A stretch of 64,000 nt of DNA from Sphingomonas liriopis (GTDB lineage: Bacteria; Pseudomonadota; Alphaproteobacteria; Sphingomonadales; Sphingomonadaceae), in contig NZ_JAMLDY010000003.1 of the NCBI RefSeq assembly GCF_024211255.1, positions 124,001 to 188,000 on the forward strand, in the 5' to 3' direction. The notes below the pieces were generated by a model. That model was given only the letters and a program-made list of their open reading frames with translations. It was not told where the DNA came from and did no database searches. The position numbers were made by a program, and so were the translations under genes. Positions 43,242 to 52,533 of this stretch are shown one piece after another. Each line of letters opens with the position of its first letter. The stretch's first letter is position 1.

Positions 43242-44426
43242 ATGGCCGGCATGGGCAAGTTCGACTGGGCCGATCCCTTCCTGCTCGACGACCAGTTGAG
43301 CGAGGACGAGCGGATGATCCGCGATACCGCGAAAAGCTATGCCGAGGACAAGCTCGCGCCGCGGATCGTCGATGCCTTCCAGAACGAGGTGACCGATCCC
43401 GCGATCTTCCGCGAGATGGGCGAACTCGGCCTGCTCGGCCCGACGATCCCCGAGGAATACGGCGGCGTCGGCGCGGGTTACGTCGCCTATGGCCTCGTCG
43501 CGCGTGAGGTCGAGCGGATCGACAGCGGCTATCGCTCGATGATGAGCGTCCAGTCGAGCCTCGTGATGTACCCGATCTACGCCTACGGCTCGGAAGAGCA
43601 GAAGCGTGCCTTCCTGCCCAGGCTCGCCAGCGGCGAATATATCGGCTGCTTCGGCCTGACCGAGCCCGACGCGGGCTCCGACCCCGGCGGCATGACGACG
43701 CGCGCGCGCAAGGTCGATGGCGGCTATGTCCTGTCCGGCGCCAAGACCTGGATTTCGAACAGCCCGATCGCCGACGTCTTCGTCGTCTGGGCGAAATCCG
43801 ACGCGCATCATGGCGCGATCCGCGGCTTCGTGTTGACCAAGGGGATGAAGGGTCTGTCCGCCCCCAAGATCGAGGGCAAGCTCTCCCTGCGCGCCTCGAT
43901 CACCGGCGGAATCGTGATGGAGGACGTCGAGCTCGGCGAGGACGCGCTGCTGCCCGGCGTCGAGGGGCTGAAGGGTCCGTTCGGCTGCCTCAACCGTGCG
44001 CGCTACGGGATCAGCTGGGGCGCCCTGGGCGCGGCGGAATTCTGCTTCCACGCCGCGCGCCAATACGGGCTCGACCGCAAGCAGTTCGGCACGCCGCTCG
44101 CCGGGCGGCAGTTGTACCAGAAGAAGCTCGCCGACATGGAGACGGAGATCGCGCTCGGGTTGCAGGCGTCGTTGCGCGTCGGCCGCTTGATGGACGAAGG
44201 GCGGTTCGCGCCGGAAATGGTCTCGATCGTCAAGCGCAACAACGTCGGCAAGGCGCTCGATATCGCGCGGATGAGCCGCGACATGCATGGCGGCAACGGC
44301 ATCTCGGGGGAGTATCAGGTGATGCGCCATGCGATGAACCTCGAGACGGTCAACACCTACGAAGGCGCACACGACGTCCACGCGCTGATCCTCGGCCGCG
44401 CGATCACGGGAATCGCGGCGTTTTGA
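43242..44426 (+). CDS. gcdH: Glutaryl-CoA dehydrogenase
   Basis: A 394-aa FAD-dependent acyl-CoA dehydrogenase that oxidises and decarboxylates glutaryl-CoA to crotonyl-CoA, the end of the Lys/Trp route. The catalytic Glu is in [20 protein letters not shown] and the substrate-binding Arg in [16 protein letters not shown], the two marks of [18 protein letters not shown] and [17 protein letters not shown] line the flavin site. ATG 43242 is preceded by GAGGAG. Its stop overlaps the TTG start of a CoA transferase gene. Confidence 0.95.
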   Translation: MAGMGKFDWADPFLLDDQLSEDERMIRDTAKSYAEDKLAPRIVDAFQNEVTDPAIFREMGELGLLGPTIPEEYGGVGAGYVAYGLVAREVERIDSGYRSMMSVQSSLVMYPIYAYGSEEQKRAFLPRLASGEYIGCFGLTEPDAGSDPGGMTTRARKVDGGYVLSGAKTWISNSPIADVFVVWAKSDAHHGAIRGFVLTKGMKGLSAPKIEGKLSLRASITGGIVMEDVELGEDALLPGVEGLKGPFGCLNRARYGISWGALGAAEFCFHAARQYGLDRKQFGTPLAGRQLYQKKLADMETEIALGLQASLRVGRLMDEGRFAPEMVSIVKRNNVGKALDIARMSRDMHGGNGISGEYQVMRHAMNLETVNTYEGAHDVHALILGRAITGIAAF

Positions 44427-45652
44427 GCGCGACCGAAAGCCCCTCCCCTTCAGGGGAGGGGTTGGGGGTGGGCGAGGTCTCACCGAGACCGGAGCCCGCG
44501 GACAGGCCCTACCCCAACCCCTCCCCCAAGGGGGAGGGGCTTAAGTCTGCCCCCCTCGCCGGCCTGAAGGTCCTCGAACTCGCGCGCATCCTCGCCGGCC
44601 CCTGGGCCGGGCAAGTCCTCGCCGACCTCGGCGCGGAGGTGACCAAGGTCGAATCCCCCGCCGGCGACGACACCCGCAGCTGGGGCCCGCCCTTCGTCGA
44701 CAACGGCGACGGCACGCGCGATGCCGCCTATTTCCACGCCTGCAACCGCGGCAAGACCTCGATCGTCATCGACTTCACCACTCCGCAAGGCCAGCAACAG
44801 GTCCGCGACCTCGCCGCACAGGCGGACGTCCTGATCGAAAATTTCAAGGTCGGCGGCCTCGCCAAATATGGCCTCGACTATGCCAGCCTCTCCGCGCTCA
44901 ATCCGCGGCTGGTCTATTGCTCGATCACCGGCTTCGGCCAGGACGGTCCCTATGCGCCGCGTGCCGGCTACGACTTCATCGTGCAGGGGATGAGCGGGAT
45001 GATGGACCTCACCGGCGATCCCGATGGCGCGCCGCAGAAGATCGGCGTCGCGATGGCGGACATCACCACCGGCCTGTACGCGGTGATCGCGATCCAGGCG
45101 GCGCTGGCGATGCGGGCACGCACCGGGCGGGGGCAGCATATCGACATGGCGCTGCTCGACACGATGACCGGCGTGCTCGCCAACCAGGCGGCGAATTACT
45201 TCGCAAGTGGCGTGACGCCACCGCGGGTCGGCAACGCGCACCTCAACGTCTGCCCCTATGCGGTGTTCGAGACCGCGGACGGCTGGTTCATCCTCGCGGT
45301 CGGGAACGACGGCCAGTTCCGCCGCTTCTGCGGCATGGTGGGGATGGACGCCGCCGATCCGCGCTACGCCACCAACGCGCTACGGCTGGAGCATCGCGAG
45401 CCGCTGTTCGCGGCGATCACGGTAGCGACGAAGGCGTTCGCGCGCGACGACCTGCTCGCGCGGCTGGAGGCGGCAGGGGTGCCGGCGGGGCCGATCAACA
45501 CCGTCGAACAGGCGCTGAACGATCCACAGGTCCTGGCGCGCGACATGGTGCTGGAGGGCGGGCCGATCAGGGGGCTCAGGACGCCGATCCGCTTTTCGGA
45601 TGCCGAGCTTGCGACCGGCCGGCCGGCACCGCGGCTGGGGTCGGGGGGCTGA
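44423..45652 (+). CDS. CaiB/BaiF CoA transferase (probable glutarate CoA transferase) with repeat-derived N-terminus
   Basis: About 409 aa family III CoA transferase. [20 protein letters not shown] is the usual family start; the catalytic Asp is in [12 protein letters not shown], and [14 protein letters not shown] follows. It overlaps gcdH by 4 bases, as for SUGCT-type glutarate:CoA transferases, so it probably makes the GcdH substrate. No start codon lies directly before the conserved region. The first 40 residues come from a class D repeat ([23 protein letters not shown]). Starts possible: TTG 44423, TTG 44462 or GTG 44468. Confidence 0.88.
   Translation: MSATESPSPSGEGLGVGEVSPRPEPADRPYPNPSPKGEGLKSAPLAGLKVLELARILAGPWAGQVLADLGAEVTKVESPAGDDTRSWGPPFVDNGDGTRDAAYFHACNRGKTSIVIDFTTPQGQQQVRDLAAQADVLIENFKVGGLAKYGLDYASLSALNPRLVYCSITGFGQDGPYAPRAGYDFIVQGMSGMMDLTGDPDGAPQKIGVAMADITTGLYAVIAIQAALAMRARTGRGQHIDMALLDTMTGVLANQAANYFASGVTPPRVGNAHLNVCPYAVFETADGWFILAVGNDGQFRRFCGMVGMDAADPRYATNALRLEHREPLFAAITVATKAFARDDLLARLEAAGVPAGPINTVEQALNDPQVLARDMVLEGGPIRGLRTPIRFSDAELATGRPAPRLGSGG
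44440..44541. repeat. Class D G/C-tract palindromic repeat inside a coding sequence
   Basis: CCCCTCCCCTTCAGGGGAGG followed by GGTTGGGGGTGGGC on the left, and CCTACCCCAACCCCTCCCCC followed by AAGGGGGAGGGGC on the right, form a long inverted repeat with internal hairpins. It is read in frame at the 5' end of the CoA transferase gene. Confidence 0.85.
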
Positions 45653-45682
45653 TCGCTTCGAGCCTGACGCCGTGAAACGAAC

Positions 45683-45773
45683 CCGTTCGTGCCGAGCCTG
45701 TCGAAGCACCCGTTTCCGCAAAGGACGGCACCGCGGGCGGAGACCAGCCCTTCGACAGGCTCAGGGCGAACGG
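45683..45773. repeat. Class B palindromic repeat, copy 4
   Basis: CCGTTCGTGCCGAGCCTGTC at left is answered by CCCTTCGACAGGCTCAGGGC and GAACGG at right, about 30-45 bases apart. It follows the CoA transferase stop by 30 bases. It is the first of two repeats that fill the 45653-46004 space. Confidence 0.88.
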
Positions 45774-45797
45774 TAGAATGGCGGTCATCACACTCTA

Positions 45798-45933
45798 AAT
45801 CCTCCCCGGCACGGGGAGGTGGCACCGCGTAGCGGTGACGGAGGGGGCTTCCTTACGCGGGGTCGCCTGCGGAGACCCCCCTCCACCATTCGGCTGATGC
45901 CGAACGGTCCCCCTCCCCGTGCCGGGGAGGATT
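45798..45933. repeat. Class C palindromic repeat with nested hairpins
   Basis: The outer arms AATCCTCCCCGGCACGGGGA and complement TCCCCGTGCCGGGGAGGATT enclose further stems (GGCACCGCGTAGCGGTGACG; CGGGGTCGCCTGCGGAGACC; CCATTCGGCTGATGCCGAAC). About 136 bp. The outer arm resembles the outer flanks of the composite elements at 12596 and 21131. Confidence 0.88.
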
Positions 45934-46004
45934 GGCCAGCCATAACATTTGTTGTGCCACGCCCCCCCTGCGCATACCCTCTTCAAAAAATCAGGAGAGC
46001 ATCC

Positions 46005-47123
46005 ATGGCCACCCCACCTCTCGCCGGCTTGCGCATCGTCGAGATGGCCGGCATCGGCCCCGGCCCGTTCGCCGGCATGATGCTCGCCGACCATGGCGCG
46101 GAGGTGATCCGCATCGATCGCGGCGTCCAGCCGGGGTTCAGCGATCCGGCAAGGGATCCGCTGCTCCGCTCGCGCCGCTCGGTCGCGCTCGACCTCAAGA
46201 CGCCGCCGGGGATCGCCGCGGTGCGCCGCATCGCGGCCACCGCCGACGGGCTGATCGAGGGCTTCCGCCCCGGCGTGATGGAGCGGCTCGGCCTCGGGCC
46301 GGAGGTGCTGCTCGCCGACAACCCCCGGCTCGTCTACGGGCGGATGACCGGCTGGGGGCAGGATGGCCCCCTCGCACACGAGCCGGGGCACGACATCAAC
46401 TATATCGCGCTGTCGGGCGCGCTCCATGCCTTTGGGCCGGCGGGGGGCAAGCCGGCGGCGCCGATCAACATGGTCGGCGATTTCGGCGGCGGCGGCATGC
46501 TCCTCGCCTTCGGCATGCTCGCCGCGCTGCTCCACGCGCAACGCAGCGGCGAGGGCCAGGTGGTCGATGCGGCGATGACCGAGGGATCGGCGCTGCTGAT
46601 GAGCATGATCTGGGGCTTTCGCGCGATGGGCCGGTGGAGCGATGCGCGCGGCACCAATTTGCTCGACGGCGGCGCGCCTTTCTACGACACTTACGAAACG
46701 CAGGACGGCGGGTGGATCGCGGTCGGCGCGATCGAGCCCGCCTTCTACGCTGCGCTCCGCCGCGTGCTGGGGTTGGACGATGCGCTGTGGGACCGCCAGT
46801 TCGACCCCGCCGCCTGGCCGGCGATGCGCGAGGCGCTCGCCGCGCGCTTCCGCACCCGCCCGCGCGACACCTGGGTCGCCGCCTTCGCCGGCACGGAAGC
46901 CTGCGTCACCCCGGTGCTCGGCTTCGACGAGGCGGCGGCGCATCCGCACAACCGCGACCGCGCCGCCTTCGTCACCGCGGGCGGCGTCGTCCAGCCGGCC
47001 CCCGCCCCGCGCTACACCGCGAGCGTCACCGTCGCGCCGGCGATGGCCACCGCGCGCGATGATGCCGCAGTACTCGCCGACCTCGGCTTTTCGCCCGCCG
47101 AGGTCGCCGCGCTGGGCCTTTAG
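46005..47123 (+). CDS. CaiB/BaiF CoA transferase, alpha-methylacyl-CoA racemase type
   Basis: A 372-aa protein; start [20 protein letters not shown] at 46005 behind AGGAGAG. The AMACR-type residues are present: His in [16 protein letters not shown] and Asp in [22 protein letters not shown] epimerises 2-methylacyl-CoA via an enolate. [20 protein letters not shown] is a strong match to this subgroup rather than true CoA transferases. It probably serves branched-chain or sterol/bile-acid-type fatty acid breakdown. A class B and a class C repeat separate it from the preceding gene. Confidence 0.88.
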   Translation: MATPPLAGLRIVEMAGIGPGPFAGMMLADHGAEVIRIDRGVQPGFSDPARDPLLRSRRSVALDLKTPPGIAAVRRIAATADGLIEGFRPGVMERLGLGPEVLLADNPRLVYGRMTGWGQDGPLAHEPGHDINYIALSGALHAFGPAGGKPAAPINMVGDFGGGGMLLAFGMLAALLHAQRSGEGQVVDAAMTEGSALLMSMIWGFRAMGRWSDARGTNLLDGGAPFYDTYETQDGGWIAVGAIEPAFYAALRRVLGLDDALWDRQFDPAAWPAMREALAARFRTRPRDTWVAAFAGTEACVTPVLGFDEAAAHPHNRDRAAFVTAGGVVQPAPAPRYTASVTVAPAMATARDDAAVLADLGFSPAEVAALGL

Positions 47124-48427
47124 GCGGCGCGCTCGACCTCGCGCACCGGCCGGCGGGCGTAGAGACCGTAGGCGAGGATGATCGCGTAACAGATCGCCGG
47201 GATCAGTAGCGAGAATTGCATCGATCCGGTGACGTCGGCGATCAGCCCGGTCAGCGGCGGCAGGATCGCGCCGCCGACGATCGCGGTGGCGATCACGCCC
47301 GATCCCTCCGCCGCGCGCTTGCCGAGGCCCTCGCTGGCGAGGCTGAAGATCGTCGGGAACATGATCGCGTTCATCAGCCCGATCGCGAGCAGCGCCCAGC
47401 CCGCCAGCGTGCCGGTGGTGTTGGCGGAGATCAGGATCAGCGCGATCGCCCCCGTCGCCACCGCGGCGAGCACCTTGCCCGGCGCAACGCGGGTCAGCAC
47501 GTACGAGCCGATGAACCGCCCGACCAGCGCGCCGCCCCAGTAATAGGCGACGTAATTGCCCGCTGCCTGGTCGGCGATGCCGAACACCGACGCCTGCATC
47601 AGATAGAGGACGATGACCGAGCCGATCGACACCTCGGCGCCGACGTAGAGGAAGATGCACGCCGCCCCCATCGCGAAGCGCGGGCGCTTCAGGAGGGTGA
47701 AGGCGTGGAAGATGCTGCCGGTCTGGTCTTGCTCTTCCTTCAGCCGGTTGCGGCGCGTCCAGACCACCGCGGCGATGATCGCCAGCGCGATGGCGAGGCC
47801 GATATAGGTGTGGACGATCGCCTGCGACGCCTCCTGCCGGTAACTGACCAGCGCCGCCCCGCTCAGCGACGCCGCGCTGACGCTGGCGAGCCCGCCGAGG
47901 ATCAGCGACGAACCGACGCGCGGGAAGATCGTCGTGCCGAGAGAGTTGAACGCCTGTGCGAAGGTCAGCCGGCTCGACGCGGTCTCGGGCTTGCCGAGCA
48001 GCGAGATCAGCGGGTTGGCGACCACCTGCACGATGGTGATGCCGGCGCCGAGCACGAACAGCGCGGCGAGGAACATCTCGAACCTGGCGCTCTGTGCGGC
48101 AGGGATGAACAGCAGGCAGCCGACCATCATCGTGACGAGGCCGATCGACGCGGTGCGCATATAGCCGGCGCGCCGCACGATCGCCGCGGCGGGCAGCGAG
48201 AACAGGGCGTAGGCGAGGAAGAATGCCGACTGGACCAGCATCGACGTCGCGTGGTCGAGCGTGAACAGCTCCTTCAGCTTCGGGATGATGATGTCGTTGA
48301 GGCTGGTGATGCCGCCGAAGATGAAGAACAGCGCGATGACGAAGACGCGCAGGTCTGGCGCGTCATAGCCGTGCGCGGCATCGCCGGAGGCCGCGGCGGC
48401 GGGGGTGGTATCGACGTGCATGGCCAT
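47120..48427 (-). CDS. FucP/GluP-type sugar MFS transporter
   Basis: A 435-aa major facilitator with twelve hydrophobic helices. The signature [20 protein letters not shown] (helix 1) and [20 protein letters not shown], together with [20 protein letters not shown] and [20 protein letters not shown], places it in the FucP family of H+-coupled sugar symporters (fucose, glucose/galactose). Substrate is uncertain. It converges with the AMACR-type gene, the stops overlapping by 4 bases. Confidence 0.9.
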   Translation of the reverse strand: MAMHVDTTPAAAASGDAAHGYDAPDLRVFVIALFFIFGGITSLNDIIIPKLKELFTLDHATSMLVQSAFFLAYALFSLPAAAIVRRAGYMRTASIGLVTMMVGCLLFIPAAQSARFEMFLAALFVLGAGITIVQVVANPLISLLGKPETASSRLTFAQAFNSLGTTIFPRVGSSLILGGLASVSAASLSGAALVSYRQEASQAIVHTYIGLAIALAIIAAVVWTRRNRLKEEQDQTGSIFHAFTLLKRPRFAMGAACIFLYVGAEVSIGSVIVLYLMQASVFGIADQAAGNYVAYYWGGALVGRFIGSYVLTRVAPGKVLAAVATGAIALILISANTTGTLAGWALLAIGLMNAIMFPTIFSLASEGLGKRAAEGSGVIATAIVGGAILPPLTGLIADVTGSMQFSLLIPAICYAIILAYGLYARRPVREVERAA

Positions 48428-48476
48428 AACGGTGGCGCCCTCCCGAAAGATCGTTGCGCCCGGGCATAAGCGCGGC

Positions 48477-49278
48477 TCAGCCGAAACGGAAGCCCGACAC
48501 CGCCCAACCCATCACCACGTCGTGATAATCGCGTATCGCCGGCCCCTCGCCGCCCGCGCCCATCGCCACCATCAGCGGCAGCAGATGTTCGGCCTCCGGG
48601 TGCGCGAAGTGCGCGTGCGGCAGGTCCTGCCAGCGCGCCAGCCGTTCGGCGCGGCGGCGCGGATCGGGGTCGGTCACCGCGTCCGTCAGCGCCGCGTCCC
48701 ATTCCGCCGCGACCGGCGTCACCTGCGGCCCCCGGCGCACGCAGATTGTGGAAGCTCATCCCCGATCCGACGATCAGCACGCCCTCGTCGCGTAACGGGG
48801 CGAGCGCCCGCCCGATCGCGATATGCGCTACGGGATCGAGATCGGCGCGCAGCGACAGCTGCACCAACGGGATGTCCGCCGCCGGGTTGGCGACCATCAT
48901 CGGAATGAACACGCCATGGTCCCAGCCGCGCGTCGCCTCCTCGCCCACCTCATGCCCCGCCGCGCGCAGCAGGTCGGCGGCACGGCGCGCGACGTCGGGC
49001 GCACCCGGCGCATCCCAGCGCAGCCGATAGGTGTGTGCGGGAAAGCCGTAATAATCGAACAGCAGCGACGGCGCCGCGCCGACATGCACGGTCGGCACCG
49101 GCGTTTCCCAATGGCCCGAGACCATCAGGATGGCACGCGGTCTCTCGGGCAGCGAATCGATCAGCCCGGCGAGATACGCCTGCATCGGCCGCCACATCGG
49201 ATCGGGCGGGCCGCCATCGGGGTCCATGAAGAAACAGGGGCCGCCGCCATGCGGCACGAAGAGCGTGGGAAGCGTCAT
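48477..49278 (-). pseudogene. DODA-type extradiol dioxygenase, frameshifted
   Basis: The 5' frame (start 49278) carries LPTLFVPHGGGPCFFMDPDG, SGHWE, RGWDHGVFIPMMV and VGSGMSFHNLR, the metal His residues of YgiD/DODA-type class III dioxygenases. After SFHNLR the reading shifts; the natural C-terminus (PQVTPVAAEWDAALTDAV to VVMGWAVSGFRFG) continues in another frame to 48477. Removing one base from the run of five C at 48729-48733 restores one 266-aa reading (SFHNLRAPGPQVTPVAAEW). It is either a real inactivation or a sequencing error. Confidence 0.85.
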
Positions 49279-49353
49279 GCCACGAACGTCGCCCCTCGCC
49301 CGCGCGGCCGCAACCGTCTGGATCGAAACGCCGCGTTTCCCTAAACACCCGGC

Positions 49354-49899
49354 ATGTCGCGCCTCACGGTCAACAATCAGCCGGTCGAATACCGGCTCGA
49401 TCCCGCCACGCCGCTGCTCTGGGCGCTGCGCGACGCGTCGAACCTGACCGGCACCAAATATGGCTGCGGCACCGGCCATTGCGGCGCCTGCACCGTCGAC
49501 ATCGACGGTCGCGCGGTGCTGTCGTGCCAGGTCGCGGTCGGCGCCGTCGAGGGCAGCTACGTCACCACGATCGAGGGGCTGTCGCGCGAGCGCAACCATC
49601 CACTGCAACTCGCCTTCATCGCCGCCAACGTGCCGCAATGCGGATACTGCATCCCCGGCATCATCATGGCGGCGTCCGTGCTGCTCAAGCGCAACAGCGG
49701 TCCCGACGAGACGGCGATCCGCGCCGCGATCCGCAACCTGTGCCGCTGCGGCATCTATCCGCGGCTGGTCGAGGCGATCCAGCGCGCCGCGCGCGCGATG
49801 CGCGGCGAGGAGACGATCCCCGCCGGCGCCCGCCCCGGCATCGATCCCGCCGATGCCGCGCGTGTCGTTCCCGCGCTCGTCCCGCCGCCGCGCAAATAG
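49354..49899 (+). CDS. [2Fe-2S] subunit of a xanthine oxidase-family dehydrogenase (IorA-like)
   Basis: A 181-aa iron-sulfur subunit: the N-terminal plant-type ferredoxin domain has CGTGHCGACTVDIDG plus LSCQV; the second domain has QCGYCIPGIIMAA and RNLCRCGIYPRLVEA. It resembles isoquinoline 1-oxidoreductase IorA. Such subunits pass electrons from a large molybdopterin subunit. Here the next gene is an RcnB-like protein, so no partner is adjacent. The C-terminus carries a Pro-rich tail (ALVPPPRK). Confidence 0.92.
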   Translation: MSRLTVNNQPVEYRLDPATPLLWALRDASNLTGTKYGCGTGHCGACTVDIDGRAVLSCQVAVGAVEGSYVTTIEGLSRERNHPLQLAFIAANVPQCGYCIPGIIMAASVLLKRNSGPDETAIRAAIRNLCRCGIYPRLVEAIQRAARAMRGEETIPAGARPGIDPADAARVVPALVPPPRK

Positions 49900-50035
49900 C
49901 CGTCCCGCCTACCCAAGTATCAGCAAAGCTTTCGCAACGCTGACGAACCAATTCAGCTTCGGCACACCGCGACGGGTGCAAAGCGTGTTCATCATCGGGG
50001 CCGGCTCGTGCGCCGGTACATGAGGACGAACCGGG

Positions 50036-50935
50036 ATGAAGACCGTTATCAAGGCGCTGCTCGCCGCATCGATGCTGATGCCGATCGCCGCGCAGGCGCA
50101 GGAACAGGACGGCCGCGAGCGCGGTCCCGGCCGCCGCGGCGGCGACTGGGGCGAACGCGCGCAGCGTCCCGAACGCAGCGCCGACATCGGCGTCGAGGCG
50201 CAGGTGCGTGCCGAACGCCCGCAGCGTGGCGACTTCCATACCGATCGCCCGCAACCGGCGCGCGACGACGGCCCCGGTGGCCGGCCGGACGTTCAGCGCG
50301 GCCCGGACCAGCGTGGCCCCGACCAGCGCGGACTTGACCAGCGTGGTCCGGGCGCCGGCTGGCAGGCGAACCGCGACACCGCCCGCGACGATCGTCGCGA
50401 CGCGCGGTCGAACCCCGGCAACGACTGGCGCCAGGCCGATCGCGGCGACCGCCAGGCCCCGCGTCCCGACTGGCGTCAGGACCAGGCCCAGCGCGGCCAG
50501 TGGCGCGGCAACGACGGCCGCGGCTGGAACGACGGGCGCAACGATCGCGGCGGCTGGAACGACGGGCGCAACGATCGCGGCGGCTGGAACGACAACCGCG
50601 CTCGCTACGACCAGCGGGGTGGCGCGTGGAACCGCGGCTGGCGCAACGACGGCCGCTACGACTGGAACCGCAACCGCCAACTGAACCGCGGCGCCTATCG
50701 CCTGCCGCGCTATTATGCGCCGTCGGGCTGGAGCTATGGCTATCGTCGCTTCTCGGTCGGCGTGTCGCTGTCGGCGGGCCTGTTCGGCCGCAACTACTGG
50801 ATCGACGATCCCTACACCTATCGCCTGCCCGAGGCGTACGGCCCGTACCGCTGGGTGCGCTATTACGACGACGCGCTGCTCGTCGATCTGCGCAGCGGAC
50901 AGGTGGTCGATACGGTCTACGGCATCTTCTACTGA
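50036..50935 (+). CDS. RcnB-family exported protein with Arg/Asn/Gly-rich repeats
   Basis: A 299-aa protein: signal peptide (MKTVIKALLAASMLMPIAAQ), a low-complexity middle rich in Arg, Asp, Gly, Asn and Trp (repeats DQRGPDQRGLDQRGP and GWNDGRNDRG), and a conserved RcnB domain at the end (RLPRYYAPSGWSYGYRRFSV, GVSLSAGLFGRNYWI, WVRYYDDALLVDLRSGQVVD). RcnB is a periplasmic factor linked to Ni/Co homeostasis in E. coli; sphingomonads have many such proteins and the function here is unknown. An exact 30-bp unit repeats in the coding sequence. Confidence 0.86.
   Translation: MKTVIKALLAASMLMPIAAQAQEQDGRERGPGRRGGDWGERAQRPERSADIGVEAQVRAERPQRGDFHTDRPQPARDDGPGGRPDVQRGPDQRGPDQRGLDQRGPGAGWQANRDTARDDRRDARSNPGNDWRQADRGDRQAPRPDWRQDQAQRGQWRGNDGRGWNDGRNDRGGWNDGRNDRGGWNDNRARYDQRGGAWNRGWRNDGRYDWNRNRQLNRGAYRLPRYYAPSGWSYGYRRFSVGVSLSAGLFGRNYWIDDPYTYRLPEAYGPYRWVRYYDDALLVDLRSGQVVDTVYGIFY
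50522..50581 (+). repeat. Two exact tandem copies of a 30-bp coding unit
   Basis: The unit starting GGCTGGAACGACGGGCGCAA and ending CGATCGCGGC occurs at 50522-50551 and again at 50552-50581, followed by a partial third. It encodes GWNDGRNDRG-type repeats in the RcnB-like protein. Repeat number may vary between strains by slippage. Confidence 0.9.
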
Positions 50936-51018
50936 TCCCTCGTCGGGACAAGCGCGAGAGGTCCGGCGGCGATGCCGGGCCTCTTGTCTTATCGGCTGCG
51001 GATCGGCATCTCCGGCCG

Positions 51019-51696
51019 ATGTTCTCGCGCCGGAAAGCCCCCGCCACCCAGCCCCTTCGCCAGCGGATGGGGGCCGAGGTCGCGGCGCGGCTCGACGCCA
51101 ACCCGGCCGTCACCCGCGCCGACGTGACCGGCGTCCAGGTCTATTATCACCTCGATTTCCTCGATGCCGCACAATGCGACACGCTGATCGCGATGATCGA
51201 CGCCGACCGGCGCCCCTCGTCGCTGTTGTCGGACAAGGCCGGCGCCGATTTCCGCACCAGCGAAAGCTGCGACCTAAACCGCTACGCGCCGGACGTGCAG
51301 CCGATCGACGAGGCGATCGCCGCGTTGCTCGGCCTGCCCGCGGAAAATGGCGAGACGCTGCAGGGCCAGCGCTATGCCCCCGGCCAGCATTTCCGTGCGC
51401 ACCACGATTATTTCCACGAAGGCGAAAGCTACTGGCAGCAGATGCAGGCGTCGGGCGGCCAGCGCACCTGGACGACGATGGCCTATCTCAACGACGTGGC
51501 GGAGGGCGGCGCGACCTGGTTCCCGCAGGCCGGCTTCAAGATCGCGCCGCGCCGCGGGCTGCTGCTCGCCTGGAACAACATGAACCCGGACGGCACGCCC
51601 AACGAATTGACGCTGCACGAAGGCACCGATGTGGTGGAGGGCACGAAGTATATCGTGACCAAGTGGTTCCGCGAGCGGTCTTGGCTCAAGCGGTAA
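51019..51696 (+). CDS. 2OG-Fe(II) oxygenase, prolyl 4-hydroxylase type
   Basis: A 225-aa dioxygenase; start ATG 51019 gives MFSRRKAPATQPLRQRMGAE. The double-stranded beta-helix has the HxD iron motif in HFRAHHDYF and the distal His plus 2-oxoglutarate-binding Lys in LHEGTDVVEGTKYIVTKWFR. GETLQGQRYAPGQ is typical of the P4H alpha-subunit family. It hydroxylates a protein or peptide Pro; the target is unknown. A class B repeat follows at 51785. Confidence 0.9.
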   Translation: MFSRRKAPATQPLRQRMGAEVAARLDANPAVTRADVTGVQVYYHLDFLDAAQCDTLIAMIDADRRPSSLLSDKAGADFRTSESCDLNRYAPDVQPIDEAIAALLGLPAENGETLQGQRYAPGQHFRAHHDYFHEGESYWQQMQASGGQRTWTTMAYLNDVAEGGATWFPQAGFKIAPRRGLLLAWNNMNPDGTPNELTLHEGTDVVEGTKYIVTKWFRERSWLKR

Positions 51697-51784
51697 TCCG
51701 GGGGTGGATGGCCTGCCGGTTTCAAAACCGTTTGTGCCGAGCTACCGTCACCCGAACCCATCGTGCCGGGCCACACCCCCCGAA

Positions 51785-51851
51785 CCGTTCGTGCTGAGCC
51801 TGTCGAAGCACAGGTGAGACTCAGGCCCTTCGACAGGCTCAGGGCGAACGG
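51785..51851. repeat. Class B palindromic repeat, copy 5
   Basis: CCGTTCGTGCTGAGCCTGTC, then a short spacer containing GTGAGACTCAGG, then CCCTTCGACAGGCTCAGGGC and GAACGG. It lies between the 2OG oxygenase and the SRP RNA. Confidence 0.88.
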
Positions 51852-51936
51852 AGGGAGTGTGGGTGATGCGATTTTTCGGTGTGAGGCGCGTCACGGCAAA
51901 GCCGTGACGTCAGACGGCGCCGTGCGCCGCTGGCCG

Positions 51937-51962
51937 CGCAGCATGAGCTTGCTCATGCTGCG
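51937..51962 (-). terminator. Strong stem-loop 3' of the SRP RNA
   Basis: CGCAGCATGAGC-TT-GCTCATGCTGCG is a 12-bp perfect stem on the 3' side of the minus-strand SRP RNA, abutting its final helix. It may end or protect the RNA. There is no U-tract; role inferred. Further downstream (51889-51909) lies a second stem, CGTCACGGC-AAA-GCCGTGACG. Confidence 0.6.
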
Positions 51963-52056
51963 GTGGGAGCCGGGACGACCCGCGGCGAAATCGTTGCGGC
52001 TGCTTCCTTCCGGACCTGACCGGGTTGGCGACGACCACGTCCGCCCGACTCCCGCG
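51962..52056 (-). ncRNA. ffs: Signal recognition particle RNA (4.5S/SRP RNA)
   Basis: The minus strand carries the universally conserved SRP domain IV core GGTCAGGTCCGGAAGGAAGC (asymmetric loop and GGAA tetraloop). It is closed by a long stem whose ends are GGGAGTCGGGCGGAC and GTCCCGGCTCCC. About 90-95 nt, the size of the short SRP RNA of proteobacteria. It binds Ffh to target membrane proteins. Exact ends are estimated from the pairing. Confidence 0.92.
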
Positions 52057-52097
52057 GCGCATATGGCGGGATCGGGCGGCGGGATCAAGCCTCTGCC

Positions 52098-52424
52098 TCA
52101 GCGATAGACGCGGAAGCAGCGGCGCACGGGCCCGTAATAGCCGCGTTCCATCCGGCATACGACACGGCCGCGGCCATAACCGTAGCCCGGCCGGCCATAG
52201 CCTCCCCGATAGCCATAGCCGCCATGCCAGCGCGGCCCGCGGCGGTCCCAGCGCCGGCCGTGATCCCAGCGTGGTCCGCGATTCCAGCCAGGTCCGCGAT
52301 CCCAACCGGGACCACGATGGCCGTGCCAGCCGCGATCGGGGCCCCGTTGCGCCTCGGCGGGGGCGGCGGTGACGACGGTGCCGGCGGCGAGCGCGACGGC
52401 GCCGAACAAGGCGATGAGCTTCAT
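52098..52424 (-). CDS. Small exported Gly/Arg/Trp-rich protein
   Basis: A 108-aa protein with ATG 52424 behind GAGGAG. The signal peptide is MKLIALFGAVALAAGTVVTA; the mature part is low-complexity with GPGWDRGPGWNRGPRWDHGR-type repeats and ends in RVVCRMERGYYGPVRRCFRV (two Cys that may pair). This resembles the low-complexity region of RcnB-type proteins without their domain. Its function is unknown. It lies just upstream, on the same strand, of the SRP RNA. Confidence 0.75.
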   Translation of the reverse strand: MKLIALFGAVALAAGTVVTAAPAEAQRGPDRGWHGHRGPGWDRGPGWNRGPRWDHGRRWDRRGPRWHGGYGYRGGYGRPGYGYGRGRVVCRMERGYYGPVRRCFRVYR

Positions 52425-52533
52425 GATCGATACTCCTCTCATGCGACCCGACGATGCGGGCATGAGCGGACAATCGCGCAACCGCGATGGACGATCCCTG
52501 AACCCGTCGTTGTCGTAGCGTCAGCTTCGCCGA

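Noticed and set aside
49685-50680. 331-aa minus-strand Val/Ala-rich ORF opposite the RcnB-like gene
   Set aside because: Repetitive VVAPVVPAA reading is the reverse complement of the RcnB low-complexity repeats.
51891-52088. 65-aa minus-strand ORF
   Set aside because: It covers the SRP RNA and its hairpins and is not a protein gene.
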